From positions 47,118 through 111,117 of the forward strand of contig NZ_FUXP01000009.1 in NCBI RefSeq assembly GCF_900167055.1: DNA of 64,000 bases, written 5' to 3'. The notes under the pieces are model-generated. The model was not told the origin of the DNA, ran no database searches, and worked only from the letters and a program-made list of their open reading frames with translations. Below, one piece after another: positions 19,579 to 28,585 of this stretch. The first letter of the stretch is position 1, and the number at the start of each line of letters is the position of its first letter. The stretch comes from Lysobacter spongiicola DSM 21749 (GTDB lineage: Bacteria; Pseudomonadota; Gammaproteobacteria; Xanthomonadales; Xanthomonadaceae). The position numbers and the translations under genes are program-made.

Positions 19579-20279
19579 TGCATGCCTCCATTGGATTCGG
19601 TCGGGTCCAGTGCCGCAAGACGGTATCCGACCCGCGGCAGCGTATGGATCAGCTTGAGCGAAAACCCGGAATCCACGCTGCGCCGGAGTTCATAGATGTG
19701 GGAGCGCAGCATGTCCCCGTCGGGTGGCTCGTCCCCCCATAGCACGTGCTCCAGTCGCTCGCGCGTCACTGCCGCCGGGCTCGCCTGCATCAGCTCCTGC
19801 AGCAAGCGGCGACACGCGGGATACAGGTGCAGCAGGCGCCCGCCCCGGGTCACCTCCAGCGTGGCCAGGTCGAAGCGCAGGTCGGCTACCTCCAGCACCC
19901 GGGTACGCCCCCGTCCCTGCGCGCGAGCCACCAGCGCCTCCAGACGCACTTCCAGCTCGGGGAGGGCGAACGGTTTGGTCAGGTAGTCGTCGGCCCCGGC
20001 GCGGAAACCGGCGATCTTGTCGGGCAGCTCATCGCGGGCGGTGAGCATAATCACCGGCACGTCGCTTCCGGATTCGCTGCGCAGCGCGGCGAGCACGCCC
20101 GGCCCATCCAGGCGCGGAAGCATCCAGTCCAGGATGATCACGTCATACGTCTGCGTGCTTGCGAGGTGCAGCCCTGTGCGCCCGTCCGGTGCGGCGTCCA
20201 CCACATGGCCGCGCGGCTCCAGGTAGTCGAACAGGTTCGCGACCAGGTTCTGGTTGTCTTCGATCAGGAGCAGGCGCAT
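19575..20279 (-). CDS. OmpR-family response regulator, ColR/PmrA-like
   Basis: A 234-aa regulator. The receiver domain has acidic pair E7/D8, phosphoacceptor Asp51 (LDWMLP), Thr80 and Lys102 (YLTKPF). A winged-helix domain (about 128-225) ends in SHIYELRRSVD and HTLPRVGYRL. It should bind tandem direct repeats and activate envelope genes. The ATG at 20279 is clear: upstream of it the frame remains open only as antisense to the ArnT-like gene. Its stop overlaps the kinase start (GTGA). It is divergent from the ArnT-like operon across a 132-base gap that holds a direct repeat with 11-base spacing. Confidence 0.95.
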   Translation of the reverse strand: MRLLLIEDNQNLVANLFDYLEPRGHVVDAAPDGRTGLHLASTQTYDVIILDWMLPRLDGPGVLAALRSESGSDVPVIMLTARDELPDKIAGFRAGADDYLTKPFALPELEVRLEALVARAQGRGRTRVLEVADLRFDLATLEVTRGGRLLHLYPACRRLLQELMQASPAAVTRERLEHVLWGDEPPDGDMLRSHIYELRRSVDSGFSLKLIHTLPRVGYRLAALDPTESNGGMQ

Positions 20280-20324
20280 GGATCGTCCAGGCTGGTGGTC
20301 CACAGGCAGGCTGGCCCCCGGAGC

Positions 20325-20342
20325 GTCGGAGCCGTGTCGGAG
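20325..20342. promoter_or_regulatory. candidate response-regulator operator (11-base direct repeat)
   Basis: GTCGGAG occurs twice (20325-20331 and 20336-20342), one helical turn apart, in the divergent promoter region between the response regulator and the ArnT-like operon. OmpR-family proteins typically bind such tandem half-sites. This is inference from spacing alone. Confidence 0.4.
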
Positions 20343-20411
20343 GCTTGCGACAAATTTCCGATGCCTGTCTCCCCATGATGCACCCATCGAACGTGCTGCC
20401 GGTGAGCAAGT

Positions 20412-22109
20412 GTGTCCCGTCTCCAACTCCGTACCACCCCCTGGGCGATGCTTGCCTTGGCCGCCATCGCACTCGCTGCGGGATTGGGGCTGCGGGATCC
20501 ATCCCCACCCGACGAACCGCGCTTCGTGCTGGCCGCCACGCAGATGGTGGAGTCGGGCGATTGGCTGATCCCGCGTCGCGGGAGCGAGCTGTATGCCCAC
20601 AAGCCACCGGTGTTCATGTGGCTGCAGGCCCTCGCCTACCAGGGGACGGGCAACTGGCGGGTCGCATTCCTGCTGCCATCGCTGCTTGCTTCGCTGGGCA
20701 CGCTCTGGCTGACCTGGGATCTGGCCCGGCGTCTCTGGAACCGCCAGGTGGCGGGTTACGCCGCTTTCGCCCTGCTGGCGACGCTGCAGTTCGGACTGCA
20801 GGCGAAGCGCGGGCAGATCGACATGGTGCTGGTGTTCTGCACGACCCTCGCTCTTTGGGGATTGATGCGTTACCTGCTCTGCGATGGCGGACGCAACGCA
20901 CTGCTGTGGGGCGGGTTCGCCGCCGGCCTCGGCACGGTGACGAAGGGGGTGGGCTTCCTGCCGCTGCTGCTCTTGCTGCCATGGTGGCTCGACCGGAGCA
21001 GGATCCGGCGCGATGCCGGCGCGGCCACCCTGGCGCCGGGTCTCTGGCCGTGGTTGCCCGTCGCATTCCTGGCCGGCGTCGCGGTCTGGTTGTTGCCCAT
21101 GTTGCTGGCGGTGGCGGGAAGCAATGACCCGATGCTGCATCGATACGCGTCGGACATCCTCTTCAGGCAGACCGGCACCCGCTACGTCGACGCATGGCAC
21201 CACGTCCGCCCGGCCTGGTACTACCTGCAGGTCATCGCGACGCTCTGGCTGCCCGGCGCATTGCTGCTGCCCTGGCTCCTGCCCGCGTGGTGGAGGCGGA
21301 TCCGCCGCGGGGACCGCAGGATCCTGTACCTGGTGGCTTGGTCGATGCTTGTTCTGGCCTTCTTCACCCTGAGCCCGGGCAAGCGCGAGGTCTATCTCTT
21401 CCCCGCTTTGCCGGCCATGTGCATTGCAGCCGCCCCGCTGCTGCCGGGCCTGCTGCGCAAGGCGGGTGTCCAGCGCACCCTGATCGGCTACGTGGTGGCA
21501 CTGGGGCTGCTGCTGGCCGGCGCGGGCACCAGCGCACTGGCGGATGCCGGATGGGCCAACCGCATCGCTCTGGAGCGCGGCCTGGACGCCCCCGTGTTGC
21601 AGTCGCTGGCGACCTGGCTCGTGGTGCTGGGGTGCGTGCTCGTGCTGCTCGCGTGCTGGGCGCGGGTGAAGCGGGCCGCGATCGCCGTGGTCGGTGCGAG
21701 CCTGCTGTTGTGGACGATCCATGGCCTGGCACTGGGACCGGCGCTGGATGCGGACAGCTCGGCACGGAAACTCATGCAGGACGTGCGCACCCGGATCGGG
21801 AAGGACGCGGAACTGGGGCTGGTCGCCTGGCGGGAGCAGCATCTCCTGCAGGCAGCGCCACCGGTGTTCGAGTTCGGGTTCGAGAAGGACTTCGATGCCC
21901 AGTGGCGCGACGCCGTGGCGTGGCTGGCGGAGGCGCCGCGGGAACGCTGGTTGTTCGCACTGGAAGGTGTCGCGCGCGAGTGCGTGGATCCGGCACGCTT
22001 GATCCCGCTGGGCCGTTCCAGCCGCCGCGAATGGGTGCTGGTGCCGGGATCCGCCCTTCTTCCAGGCTGCGTACCCGGTGTCCCTGAGGCAAACGTCCAT
22101 GAACCATAG
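20412..22109 (+). CDS. ArnT/Rgt-like membrane glycosyltransferase (GT39/GT83 type), first copy
   Basis: A 565-aa polytopic inner membrane enzyme with about 11-12 hydrophobic segments. The first periplasmic loop has the acidic pair in PPDEPRF, followed by MVESGDWLIPRRGSELYAHKPPVFMW, the pattern of ArnT, Rgt and protein O-mannosyltransferase relatives. It should take a sugar from a polyprenyl phosphate and add it to lipid A, core or protein at the periplasmic face. A GTG start at 20412 gives a normal N-terminus. The downstream copy overlaps it by 11 bases. The divergent regulator pair suggests induction under envelope or metal stress. The sugar is likely galacturonate, judged from the epimerase. 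Confidence 0.92.
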   Translation: MSRLQLRTTPWAMLALAAIALAAGLGLRDPSPPDEPRFVLAATQMVESGDWLIPRRGSELYAHKPPVFMWLQALAYQGTGNWRVAFLLPSLLASLGTLWLTWDLARRLWNRQVAGYAAFALLATLQFGLQAKRGQIDMVLVFCTTLALWGLMRYLLCDGGRNALLWGGFAAGLGTVTKGVGFLPLLLLLPWWLDRSRIRRDAGAATLAPGLWPWLPVAFLAGVAVWLLPMLLAVAGSNDPMLHRYASDILFRQTGTRYVDAWHHVRPAWYYLQVIATLWLPGALLLPWLLPAWWRRIRRGDRRILYLVAWSMLVLAFFTLSPGKREVYLFPALPAMCIAAAPLLPGLLRKAGVQRTLIGYVVALGLLLAGAGTSALADAGWANRIALERGLDAPVLQSLATWLVVLGCVLVLLACWARVKRAAIAVVGASLLLWTIHGLALGPALDADSSARKLMQDVRTRIGKDAELGLVAWREQHLLQAAPPVFEFGFEKDFDAQWRDAVAWLAEAPRERWLFALEGVARECVDPARLIPLGRSSRREWVLVPGSALLPGCVPGVPEANVHEP

Positions 22110-23619
22110 GGCTGCCTGGCAGCGGTATGCACTGATCGCGCTGAGTATCGTGCTGGCGTTCGCGTTCCTCGGCAGTCGCGGCCTGTGGGATCCGGACGAA
22201 GGGCGCTATACCAATGTCGCCGTCAACATGCTCGACAGTGGCGACTGGCTCAATCCACACCGCAGCGGCCATGTCGGCCACTGGACCAAGCCGCCGCTGA
22301 CGTACTGGGCCATCGCCTCGAGCCTGGGTGCCTTCGGAAAGACGCCGTTCGCGGCCAGGGTGCCAGTCGCGCTGTCCTACCTGGTGTGCGTGCTGCTGAC
22401 ATGGCGGATCGCGAAGCGGCTGGCGCCGGGAACGGAGTCCACCGCCGCCCTGGTCTTCGCGACGATGCTGTTGCCTTTTGGCGCCTCGCACCTGGTCACG
22501 ACAGACTTCATCCTCGCGGCGAGCGAGACCTTGGCGGTGTGGGCGTTCGTCGAGGCGCGCAGCGGTAGCCGGCAACCGCTCGCCTGGTTCGCGCTGATGT
22601 GGGTGGGGTTCGCCCTGGCCTTCCTGGCGAAGGGCCCCCCGGGACTGCTGCCGCTCGTGGTGCTGCTGGCCTACGACCACCGGTCCTGGCGCCGCCACCT
22701 CGGCTTCCAGCTGGCCGGCGCCGCCCTGTTCTGCACGCTGGCGCTTCCGTGGTATGCCGCAGTGATCGCCGGCAATCCCGGATTGTTCGAATACTTCATC
22801 GGCGACGAGGTCATCAACCGGGTGACGACCGACGAGTTCGGCCGACACGGCGAATGGTATGGATGGATCACGGTCTACGTTCCGACGCTGGTGCTTGGAA
22901 CGGTTCCGTGGACTGCCACTGCATGGCGCTGGGCGAAGGCGTTGCCCGCCGACATCAGGCGATGGCGAAGCCGTGACGCACGCCGTGGAGACAAGGCTGC
23001 CGTGTTCCTGGCCCTCTGGGTGCTGGTACCTCTGCTGGTCTTCATCCTGTCGCGGTCACGCATGCCGCTCTACCTGCTACCGCTCTTCGTTCCCTTGGCG
23101 ATCATCATCGCGATGCAGCGCAGGAAGGAGCAGCGCGCGTCGCCCAGGTGGTCCTGGCTGGCCGGGTGGGTCCTTGCCCTGCTGGGCCTGAGCTTGGCGA
23201 CGGCCTTCTGGCCAACTCACAAGGACGCCTCCAGATGGGCGATGGCCATCCGGGAGCGCACGGACACACCCGTCACGGAGGTGGTGTTCGTGGAAGACAT
23301 GGCACGTTATGGCCTGCGCCTGCACCTGGATGCGGAGATCGAGAAGATCAGCCTCGACCCGGTCCCGGCAGGCCTGCAGGCGCACTTCAATCCGAGGAAT
23401 GACGAGGACCTCGCGACCGAGCTGATTGAAGCGGTCAACGAGCCGGGGGCGGTCTGGATCTGCAAGGAGGCACGATGGCCGGAAATCCAGGCGCGCATCG
23501 CCGCGCTGGGGCACACCACGACCGTCCTTGGCAGCCCCTACCGGGGGCGCATCATATTCAGGACGCGGGCTGCTCCAGAGCCCGCTTCGCCTCCAGCAAC
23601 CGGGATGCCCGAACGATGA
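22099..23619 (+). CDS. ArnT/Rgt-like membrane glycosyltransferase, second copy
   Basis: A 506-aa polytopic enzyme with the same architecture as its upstream neighbour but only distantly similar. The first loop has DPDEGRYTNVAVNMLDSGDWLNPH and HWTKPPLTYW, keeping the acidic pair and the K-P-P motif. About ten further membrane helices and a soluble C-terminal periplasmic domain follow. Two such enzymes in one operon suggest two acceptor positions or successive transfers, as with Rgt enzymes of Rhizobium (family knowledge). The ATG at 22099 overlaps the upstream stop by 11 bases and follows a GAGG site; a GTG at 22078 is possible. Confidence 0.92.
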   Translation: MNHRAAWQRYALIALSIVLAFAFLGSRGLWDPDEGRYTNVAVNMLDSGDWLNPHRSGHVGHWTKPPLTYWAIASSLGAFGKTPFAARVPVALSYLVCVLLTWRIAKRLAPGTESTAALVFATMLLPFGASHLVTTDFILAASETLAVWAFVEARSGSRQPLAWFALMWVGFALAFLAKGPPGLLPLVVLLAYDHRSWRRHLGFQLAGAALFCTLALPWYAAVIAGNPGLFEYFIGDEVINRVTTDEFGRHGEWYGWITVYVPTLVLGTVPWTATAWRWAKALPADIRRWRSRDARRGDKAAVFLALWVLVPLLVFILSRSRMPLYLLPLFVPLAIIIAMQRRKEQRASPRWSWLAGWVLALLGLSLATAFWPTHKDASRWAMAIRERTDTPVTEVVFVEDMARYGLRLHLDAEIEKISLDPVPAGLQAHFNPRNDEDLATELIEAVNEPGAVWICKEARWPEIQARIAALGHTTTVLGSPYRGRIIFRTRAAPEPASPPATGMPER

Positions 23620-23966
23620 CCTTCATGGATACTCCGCTTCCGTTCCTGGCCTGGACCGGGCTGCACCTTTCGATCTGGAAACTCATCGGTTGGACCGGTG
23701 CGCTGATGTTCGGGTCCCGGTGGCTGGTCCAGTTCCTGGCGTCGAGGCGCGCCGGGAGGCCGGTGATCCCCCGCCTGTTCTGGGTCATGAGCCTGCTGGG
23801 CAGCGGGATGACACTTTCGTATTTCGTCTTCTCGCACAACCAGGACTCGGTCGGGGTGATCCAGAACCTGTTTCCCGCGTTCACGGCCGCCTACAGCCTC
23901 CGGCTGGACATCCTCCACGACCGGCGGGCGCGGGACGAACACGCCAGTCCCGGCCATGCACCCTAG
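23616..23966 (+). CDS. LAB_N-domain small membrane protein
   Basis: A 116-aa protein with about three membrane segments, matching the lipid-A-disaccharide-synthase N-terminal (LAB_N) domain: a WKLIGWTGALMFGSRWLVQFLASRRAGR start and an RLFWVMSLLGSGMTLSYFVF middle. Stand-alone members often sit beside ArnC- and ArnT-like genes, and an accessory role in polyprenyl-sugar handling is plausible but unproven. The ATG overlaps the stop of the upstream glycosyltransferase (ATGA), so it is translationally coupled. Its stop overlaps, tail to tail, the stop of the TauE gene. Confidence 0.88.
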   Translation: MTFMDTPLPFLAWTGLHLSIWKLIGWTGALMFGSRWLVQFLASRRAGRPVIPRLFWVMSLLGSGMTLSYFVFSHNQDSVGVIQNLFPAFTAAYSLRLDILHDRRARDEHASPGHAP

Positions 23967-24763
23967 GCGGAGACCAGCAGGCTCACCGCCACCGCCAGCA
24001 GGAACAGCGCGAACACCCGCTTGAGGGTGTCGCCGTGCAGGCGGTGCGCCAGCTTCGTCCCCAAGGGTGCGGACAGCACCGAGGCCAGTGCCACCCCGAT
24101 GGCCGCCGGCAGGTACACATACCCCACGGCATGCTCGGGCAACGCGCCGGCGGGTGCGTGCAGCGCGTAGCCGAGTGCGCTGGCCAGACCGATGGCGACG
24201 CCGCAGGCGGACGAGGTGCCCACGGCCCGCACCGGAGCAACGCCGCGCCAGACCAGCAATGGCACGGTCATGCTGCCGCCACCGATGCCGACCACCGCCG
24301 AGAGGGCGCCGATGCCGGTCCCCGCCGCGCTCATGGGCCAGCCGGCGGGTGCGGGCGCCTCGCCACCCGGATGCAGGCGCGGCTTGCCGAACTGCAGTTG
24401 CGCGGCCGCCAGCAGGCAGTAGCCCGCCACCAGGTAGCGCAGGACCGCATCGTCCATGCGGACCGCCAGCCCGCTGCCGAGCCAGCCGCCGATCAACAGG
24501 CCCGGCACCATCCACGCCACCGTCGGCCACAGCACGCTGCCGCGGCTTGCGTGCGCGCGCGCCGACGCCGCCGCAGTCAACACGATGCTCGCCAGCGAAC
24601 TTGCGAGCGCGGCATGCATGGCCGCTTCCGGAGGCACACCCATCAACGGCAGCAGCCACGCCAGCGCTGCGACCAGCACCAACCCGCCGCCCACACCCAG
24701 CAGGCCCGCCAGGACGCCGGCGACCACGCCGAGCAGCGGAAACAGCAACCACGCCAGTGACAT
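23963..24763 (-). CDS. TauE/SafE-family sulfite or organic-anion exporter
   Basis: A 266-aa inner membrane permease with about eight helices. It has the family's two glycine-rich repeats, GVVAGVLAGLLGVGGGLVLVAAL near the N-terminus and GIGALSAVVGIGGGSMTVPLL at the centre. The family exports sulfite, sulfoacetate or related anions, but individual substrates cannot be told from sequence. No sulfur metabolism genes are adjacent. It converges on the LAB_N gene with overlapping stop codons, so the two units may interfere. The start has a GAGAG site upstream. Confidence 0.92.
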   Translation of the reverse strand: MSLAWLLFPLLGVVAGVLAGLLGVGGGLVLVAALAWLLPLMGVPPEAAMHAALASSLASIVLTAAASARAHASRGSVLWPTVAWMVPGLLIGGWLGSGLAVRMDDAVLRYLVAGYCLLAAAQLQFGKPRLHPGGEAPAPAGWPMSAAGTGIGALSAVVGIGGGSMTVPLLVWRGVAPVRAVGTSSACGVAIGLASALGYALHAPAGALPEHAVGYVYLPAAIGVALASVLSAPLGTKLAHRLHGDTLKRVFALFLLAVAVSLLVSA

Positions 24764-24881
24764 CGATCTCTCCTCGCGGCCATCGTTGCCGCCGCCGATA
24801 CCATACCGGCCGAGGGACGCCTACCGCGGCGTGAAAGATATGCAGCGGGATGTTCATTCCACCGTCGCTATAGTCCGGCGA

Positions 24882-26924
24882 ATGCGATCACGACCCCTCT
24901 CCGTCCTCTGTGCCGCGCTCGCGATGACCTGCGCCAGCGCCGCGTGTGCCCAATCCACCCCCGGCCAGCCGGCGGCTGCGCAGACCGCGCCGGCGGCCGC
25001 CGTGCCGCGCCCGGCCGACAACCGGTTCGAGCCGATGGTCGACCCGGCCCTGCCCCGCATCGACGAAGCCATCCGCCAGGCCGAGCTGGGCCGGCATGAC
25101 GCCAGCGGGCACGGCGACATCGCCGCCCACCCGCTCTACCGGTGGGTCGAATACGCGGCGCTGAAGCGGGACATCGACACCTTGCCGCCGGCGCGGGCGC
25201 AGGCCTTCCTGCAGCGCTACCAGGGCGACGCGGTTGCCGCCGAATTCCGCCAGGCATGGCTCACCGCCACAGCGCGCCGCGAGGATGCTGCCGCTTTCCT
25301 TGCGGCATGGGATGACGGCATCGATGACATCCGCCTGCGCTGCGGCAAGCTGGATGCACAGCGGCGCCTCGGCCGCACCGGCGCCGAGTGGACCCGCGAG
25401 GCACAGGACATCTGGCGCGGCAGCGGCGAGTCCAGGCCCGATCAGTGCGACCCGGTATTCGCGGCCCTGGCCGATGCCGGCCACCTGCCCCCGGCGCTGT
25501 CGTGGGAACGCATCGAGAAGGCGGCGGCCGAGTGGCAGCCGGGCGTGATGCGCGTGGCCGCGCGCAACCTGCCGCCGGCCGAACGTGCACTTGCGGAGGA
25601 CTACGCGGCTTTCATCGACTCCCCACACCCGCGCGCGCTGGAATGGCCGAAGACCGATCGCAGCCGGCTGGTGGCCTCGCACGGGCTCGCGAAGCTGGGC
25701 AAGGACGATCCCGATCGCGCCGAGTCGCTGCTGCCCCAGTACGCGCGCGCCCTGGGTTTCAGCGAGGCCGACCGCGGCCGTGCCATGTACCGGATCGCGC
25801 TGTGGTCGGTCGCCTCGTACCTGCCCGACTCCGAGCGCCGGCTCAACCTGGTGCCGGAGTCCAGCTACGACGAGCGCCTGCACGAGTGGCGGGTGCGCGA
25901 AGCCCTGTCGCGTTCGGACTGGCCGGCGGCGCTGGCGGCGATCCGCAAGATGGGGCCGGACCAGCGCAACGATTCGCGCTATGCGTACTTCGAGGCGCGA
26001 CTCGCGGAGCTGACGGGTGATGCCGCGACTGCGCAGGCCAAGTACCGAGCCGCGGCGCTGGTTCCGGAGTTCCATGGTTTCCTCGCCGCTGACCGCATCG
26101 ACCAGCCGTATGCGCTGTGCCCGCGTGAGCCTTCGGCGGACGCCGCGTTGCGCGCCTCGGTCTCGGCCAATCCGGCACTGCGCCGCGCGATGGGCCTGCA
26201 CCAGTTGGGCCGCGCGGGGTGGGCGGTGAAGGAGTGGCACGATGCGATGGACGATTTCGACGACAGCCGCCGCCACCTCGCCGTGGAGATGGCCCAGGCG
26301 AACGGCTGGTACGACCGGGCGGTGTTTTCGCTGGGTCGCGGCAAGCCCGAAGAGCTGCGCTTCTATTCGCTACGCTTCCCGCTGTCGCACGATGCCGTCA
26401 TCCGCCGGGAGGCGGCGCGCAACAACATCGATCCGGCGTGGGTCGCGGCGGAGATCCGCGCCGAGAGCATCTTCAATCCGAAGGCGCGCTCGGGGGCGAA
26501 TGCGCTGGGGCTGATGCAGGTGCTGCCGGCGACGGGTGCCTCGGTCGCGCGCCGGATCGGGGAGCCTTGGGGCGGTGCGGCGAGCCTGTACCAGCCGGAG
26601 ACCAACATCGTGCTGGGCACGGCGTATCTGCGGCAGATGATGGACGAGTACGGTGGCAAACCCTACTTCGCGATCGCGGGATACAACGCGGGGCCGACGC
26701 CACTGCAGCGCTGGCAGTCGCAGCGGCCGGGGATGGATGCGGATTTCTGGATCGAGACGATCAGCTACAAGGAGACGCGCGAGTACGTGGCGCGGGTGTT
26801 CGCGTTCAGCGTGATCTACGACTGGCGGCTGGATGGGGACGCGCTGCGGTTGAGTGACCGGATGGAGGGTCGGACGCAGGGGCCACGGAAGCAGTTCCGG
26901 TGCCCTGCTTCGCCGGCAGCTTGA
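24882..26924 (+). CDS. slt: soluble lytic murein transglycosylase (Slt70 type)
   Basis: A periplasmic enzyme that cleaves peptidoglycan with formation of 1,6-anhydromuramic ends. The 680-aa protein has a signal peptide (1-24, ending ACAQ), a long alpha-helical superhelix domain (about 70-480), and a C-terminal lysozyme-like SLT domain (about 490-640). The catalytic Glu lies in [27 protein letters not shown], and AIAGYNAGP is the usual downstream motif. Length is near the E. coli 645 aa. The ATG at 24882 begins the signal peptide; the frame is open far upstream without coding character. It is a single gene, followed by a structured gap before cca. Confidence 0.95.
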   Translation: MRSRPLSVLCAALAMTCASAACAQSTPGQPAAAQTAPAAAVPRPADNRFEPMVDPALPRIDEAIRQAELGRHDASGHGDIAAHPLYRWVEYAALKRDIDTLPPARAQAFLQRYQGDAVAAEFRQAWLTATARREDAAAFLAAWDDGIDDIRLRCGKLDAQRRLGRTGAEWTREAQDIWRGSGESRPDQCDPVFAALADAGHLPPALSWERIEKAAAEWQPGVMRVAARNLPPAERALAEDYAAFIDSPHPRALEWPKTDRSRLVASHGLAKLGKDDPDRAESLLPQYARALGFSEADRGRAMYRIALWSVASYLPDSERRLNLVPESSYDERLHEWRVREALSRSDWPAALAAIRKMGPDQRNDSRYAYFEARLAELTGDAATAQAKYRAAALVPEFHGFLAADRIDQPYALCPREPSADAALRASVSANPALRRAMGLHQLGRAGWAVKEWHDAMDDFDDSRRHLAVEMAQANGWYDRAVFSLGRGKPEELRFYSLRFPLSHDAVIRREAARNNIDPAWVAAEIRAESIFNPKARSGANALGLMQVLPATGASVARRIGEPWGGAASLYQPETNIVLGTAYLRQMMDEYGGKPYFAIAGYNAGPTPLQRWQSQRPGMDADFWIETISYKETREYVARVFAFSVIYDWRLDGDALRLSDRMEGRTQGPRKQFRCPASPAA

Positions 26925-26990
26925 GGCCGGCAGTCTTACGAGCAACACGCCTCCGGAGGGGCTGAGGAGGAGTGGCGCCCGCGGCCAGGT

Positions 26991-27085
26991 CGGGGCCGGG
27001 GCTGGCTGCGCCCTCCGGACGGCTGTCCTGCCTTTAGTCGGGCCGCGCGCCATCCATGGCGCGCTCTCCGCCAGCCCCGGCCCCG
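26991..27085. repeat. nested inverted repeat between slt and cca
   Basis: Sixteen-base arms CGGGGCCGGGGCTGGC (26991-27006) and its complement (27070-27085) enclose 63 bases. Inside are a 9-bp hairpin GCGCGCCAT/ATGGCGCGC (27045-27064) and a small GGAC/GTCC hairpin (27017-27028). The arrangement gives a three-branched cruciform. It resembles no REP in the window. The rest of the 229-base gap shows nothing clear. Confidence 0.75.
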
Positions 27086-27153
27086 CCCCGTCCGCTACGT
27101 CCCCGTCTGCTGGTGGCGGTATCTATCCACTGAAGCGGGCATCATTGCGACGC

Positions 27154-28380
27154 ATGAAGACCTATCTCGTCGGCGGTGCGGTACGTGACCGGTTGCTGGG
27201 GCTGGAACCCGGCGACCGCGATTGGGTGGTGGTCGGCGAGACCCAGGCCTCGATGGAGGCGGCGGGGTTCAAGCCGGTGGGGCGGGATTTCCCGGTGTTC
27301 CTGCATCCGGAGACGGGCGAGGAGCATGCGCTGGCGCGGACGGAGCGAAAGTCCGGGCGGGGCTACCGCGGCTTCGTGGTGGATGCGGATCCGTCGGTGA
27401 CGCTGGAAGAGGACCTCGGCCGGCGCGACTTCACCATCAATGCGATCGCGCAGGACACGGAGGGCCGGCTGGTGGATCCGTATGGCGGCGCCCGCGACAT
27501 CGAGCAGCGGGTGTTGCGCCATGTCGGCGATGCATTCGTGGAGGATCCCCTGAGGGTGCTGCGGGCGGCGCGGTTCATGGCGCGCTTCTCCGAACACGGG
27601 TTCGTCGTCGCGGAAGAGACGAAATCGCTCATGCGGGCGATGGTCGAGAGCGGGGAGCTGGCCGAGCTGGTGTCGGAGCGCGTGTGGCAGGAATTGCGGC
27701 GTGCATTGGCCAGCACCCGGCCTTCGGCGTTCCTTCGCACCCTGCACGACTGCGGTGCGCTGGCGGTGGTGTTGCCGGAGGTGGAGGCGCTGTACGGCGT
27801 GCCGCAGCGCGCGGAGTACCACCCGGAGGTCGATGCCGGCGTGCACGTGGAGCTGGTCTGCGACATGGCGGCCAGGCTGGCGCCGGGTGACGACCTGATC
27901 GGCTTTGCCGCGCTGGTGCATGATCTCGGCAAGGCGCTGACGCCGGAGGATGTGCTGCCCAAGCACATTGGGCACGAGCAGGGCGGGATCGAGCCGGTGC
28001 GGGCGGTGAGTGATCGGCTGAAGGTGCCGACCGGGCACCGGCAACTGGCGGTGACGTGCTGCCGGGAACATCTGAACGTGCACCGTTTCGATGAGTTGCG
28101 CGCGAGTACCGCGGTGAAACTGATCGAGCGCTGCGACGGCTTCCGCAAACCCGAGCGCATCGACCAGCTCGCCACCGTGTGCGAGGCCGACAAACGCGGG
28201 CGGGCGGGATTGCAGGACGAGCCGTACCCGCAGGGCGAACTGCTGCGGAAAGCCCATGCAGCGGCCCGCCGGGTGCAGGCATCCGACCTGCCGCCCGGGC
28301 TGGAGGGCCCGGCGATCGGCGAGGCGATGCGCAAGGCGCGCATCCGCGCGGTGATGGAGGCGACGGGGAAGAAGCCGTAG
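27154..28380 (+). CDS. cca: CCA-adding tRNA nucleotidyltransferase, multifunctional
   Basis: It adds or repairs the 3' CCA end of tRNAs. The 408-aa class II enzyme begins [12 protein letters not shown], with the nucleotidyl-transfer signature and metal ligands Asp21/Asp23 (GDRDWVVVG). It keeps [10 protein letters not shown], the template motif region [16 protein letters not shown], and an HD domain ([10 protein letters not shown], about residue 255). The HD domain marks the multifunctional E. coli-type enzyme, with 2',3'-cyclic phosphodiesterase and phosphatase activity. The ATG at 27154 is the family start; an in-frame TTG three codons upstream is possible. A REP pair follows the stop. Confidence 0.96.
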   Translation: MKTYLVGGAVRDRLLGLEPGDRDWVVVGETQASMEAAGFKPVGRDFPVFLHPETGEEHALARTERKSGRGYRGFVVDADPSVTLEEDLGRRDFTINAIAQDTEGRLVDPYGGARDIEQRVLRHVGDAFVEDPLRVLRAARFMARFSEHGFVVAEETKSLMRAMVESGELAELVSERVWQELRRALASTRPSAFLRTLHDCGALAVVLPEVEALYGVPQRAEYHPEVDAGVHVELVCDMAARLAPGDDLIGFAALVHDLGKALTPEDVLPKHIGHEQGGIEPVRAVSDRLKVPTGHRQLAVTCCREHLNVHRFDELRASTAVKLIERCDGFRKPERIDQLATVCEADKRGRAGLQDEPYPQGELLRKAHAAARRVQASDLPPGLEGPAIGEAMRKARIRAVMEATGKKP

Positions 28381-28403
28381 GCAGACACGCCGCCATCCGC
28401 TTT

Positions 28404-28482
28404 TGTAGGAGCGGCTTCAGCCGCGATCGGACGACCGTACGCCCGCGCCTACTTCACGATCGCGGCTGAAGCCGCTCCTACA
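28404..28482. repeat. REP inverted pair (BIME), A/A
   Basis: A head-to-head A-type pair between converging genes (cca and a TonB-dependent receptor). The centre is inverted relative to most copies: GATCGGACG lies on the left and CACGATCG on the right. Confidence 0.92.
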
Positions 28483-28506
28483 GTTGCGGGGAGGCCGGCG
28501 CTGCGG

Positions 28507-28531
28507 GGTCGCGACTTACGTCGCTCCTACA
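28507..28531 (-). repeat. single REP, B subfamily
   Basis: GGTCGCGACTTACGTCGC plus TCCTACA: a B-type arm on the minus strand, without a partner. It lies 24 bases from the A-type pair. Confidence 0.85.
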
Positions 28532-28551
28532 TGCGCCGGGGCGGTGCGTCG

Positions 28552-28577
28552 GCCGGGCGGCGCTCGGGCCGCCCGGC
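28552..28577 (-). terminator. GC-rich hairpin after the second TonB-dependent receptor gene
   Basis: A perfect 10-bp stem GCCGGGCGGC/GCCGCCCGGC with a 6-base loop, 8 bases past the receptor stop. It lacks a T-run, so termination is only possible. Confidence 0.4.
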
Positions 28578-28585
28578 TGCATGGC

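Noticed and set aside
20280..22100. possible 600-residue N-terminal extension of the response regulator
   Set aside because: This part is antisense to the ArnT-like gene and is Gln/Pro/Arg-rich without domains; the receiver domain starts exactly at ATG 20279.
16315..23966. classical aminoarabinose (arn/pmr) operon
   Set aside because: ArnA, ArnB, ArnD and the ArnE/ArnF flippase are absent, and a UDP-glucuronate 4-epimerase is present instead, so galacturonate is the better guess.
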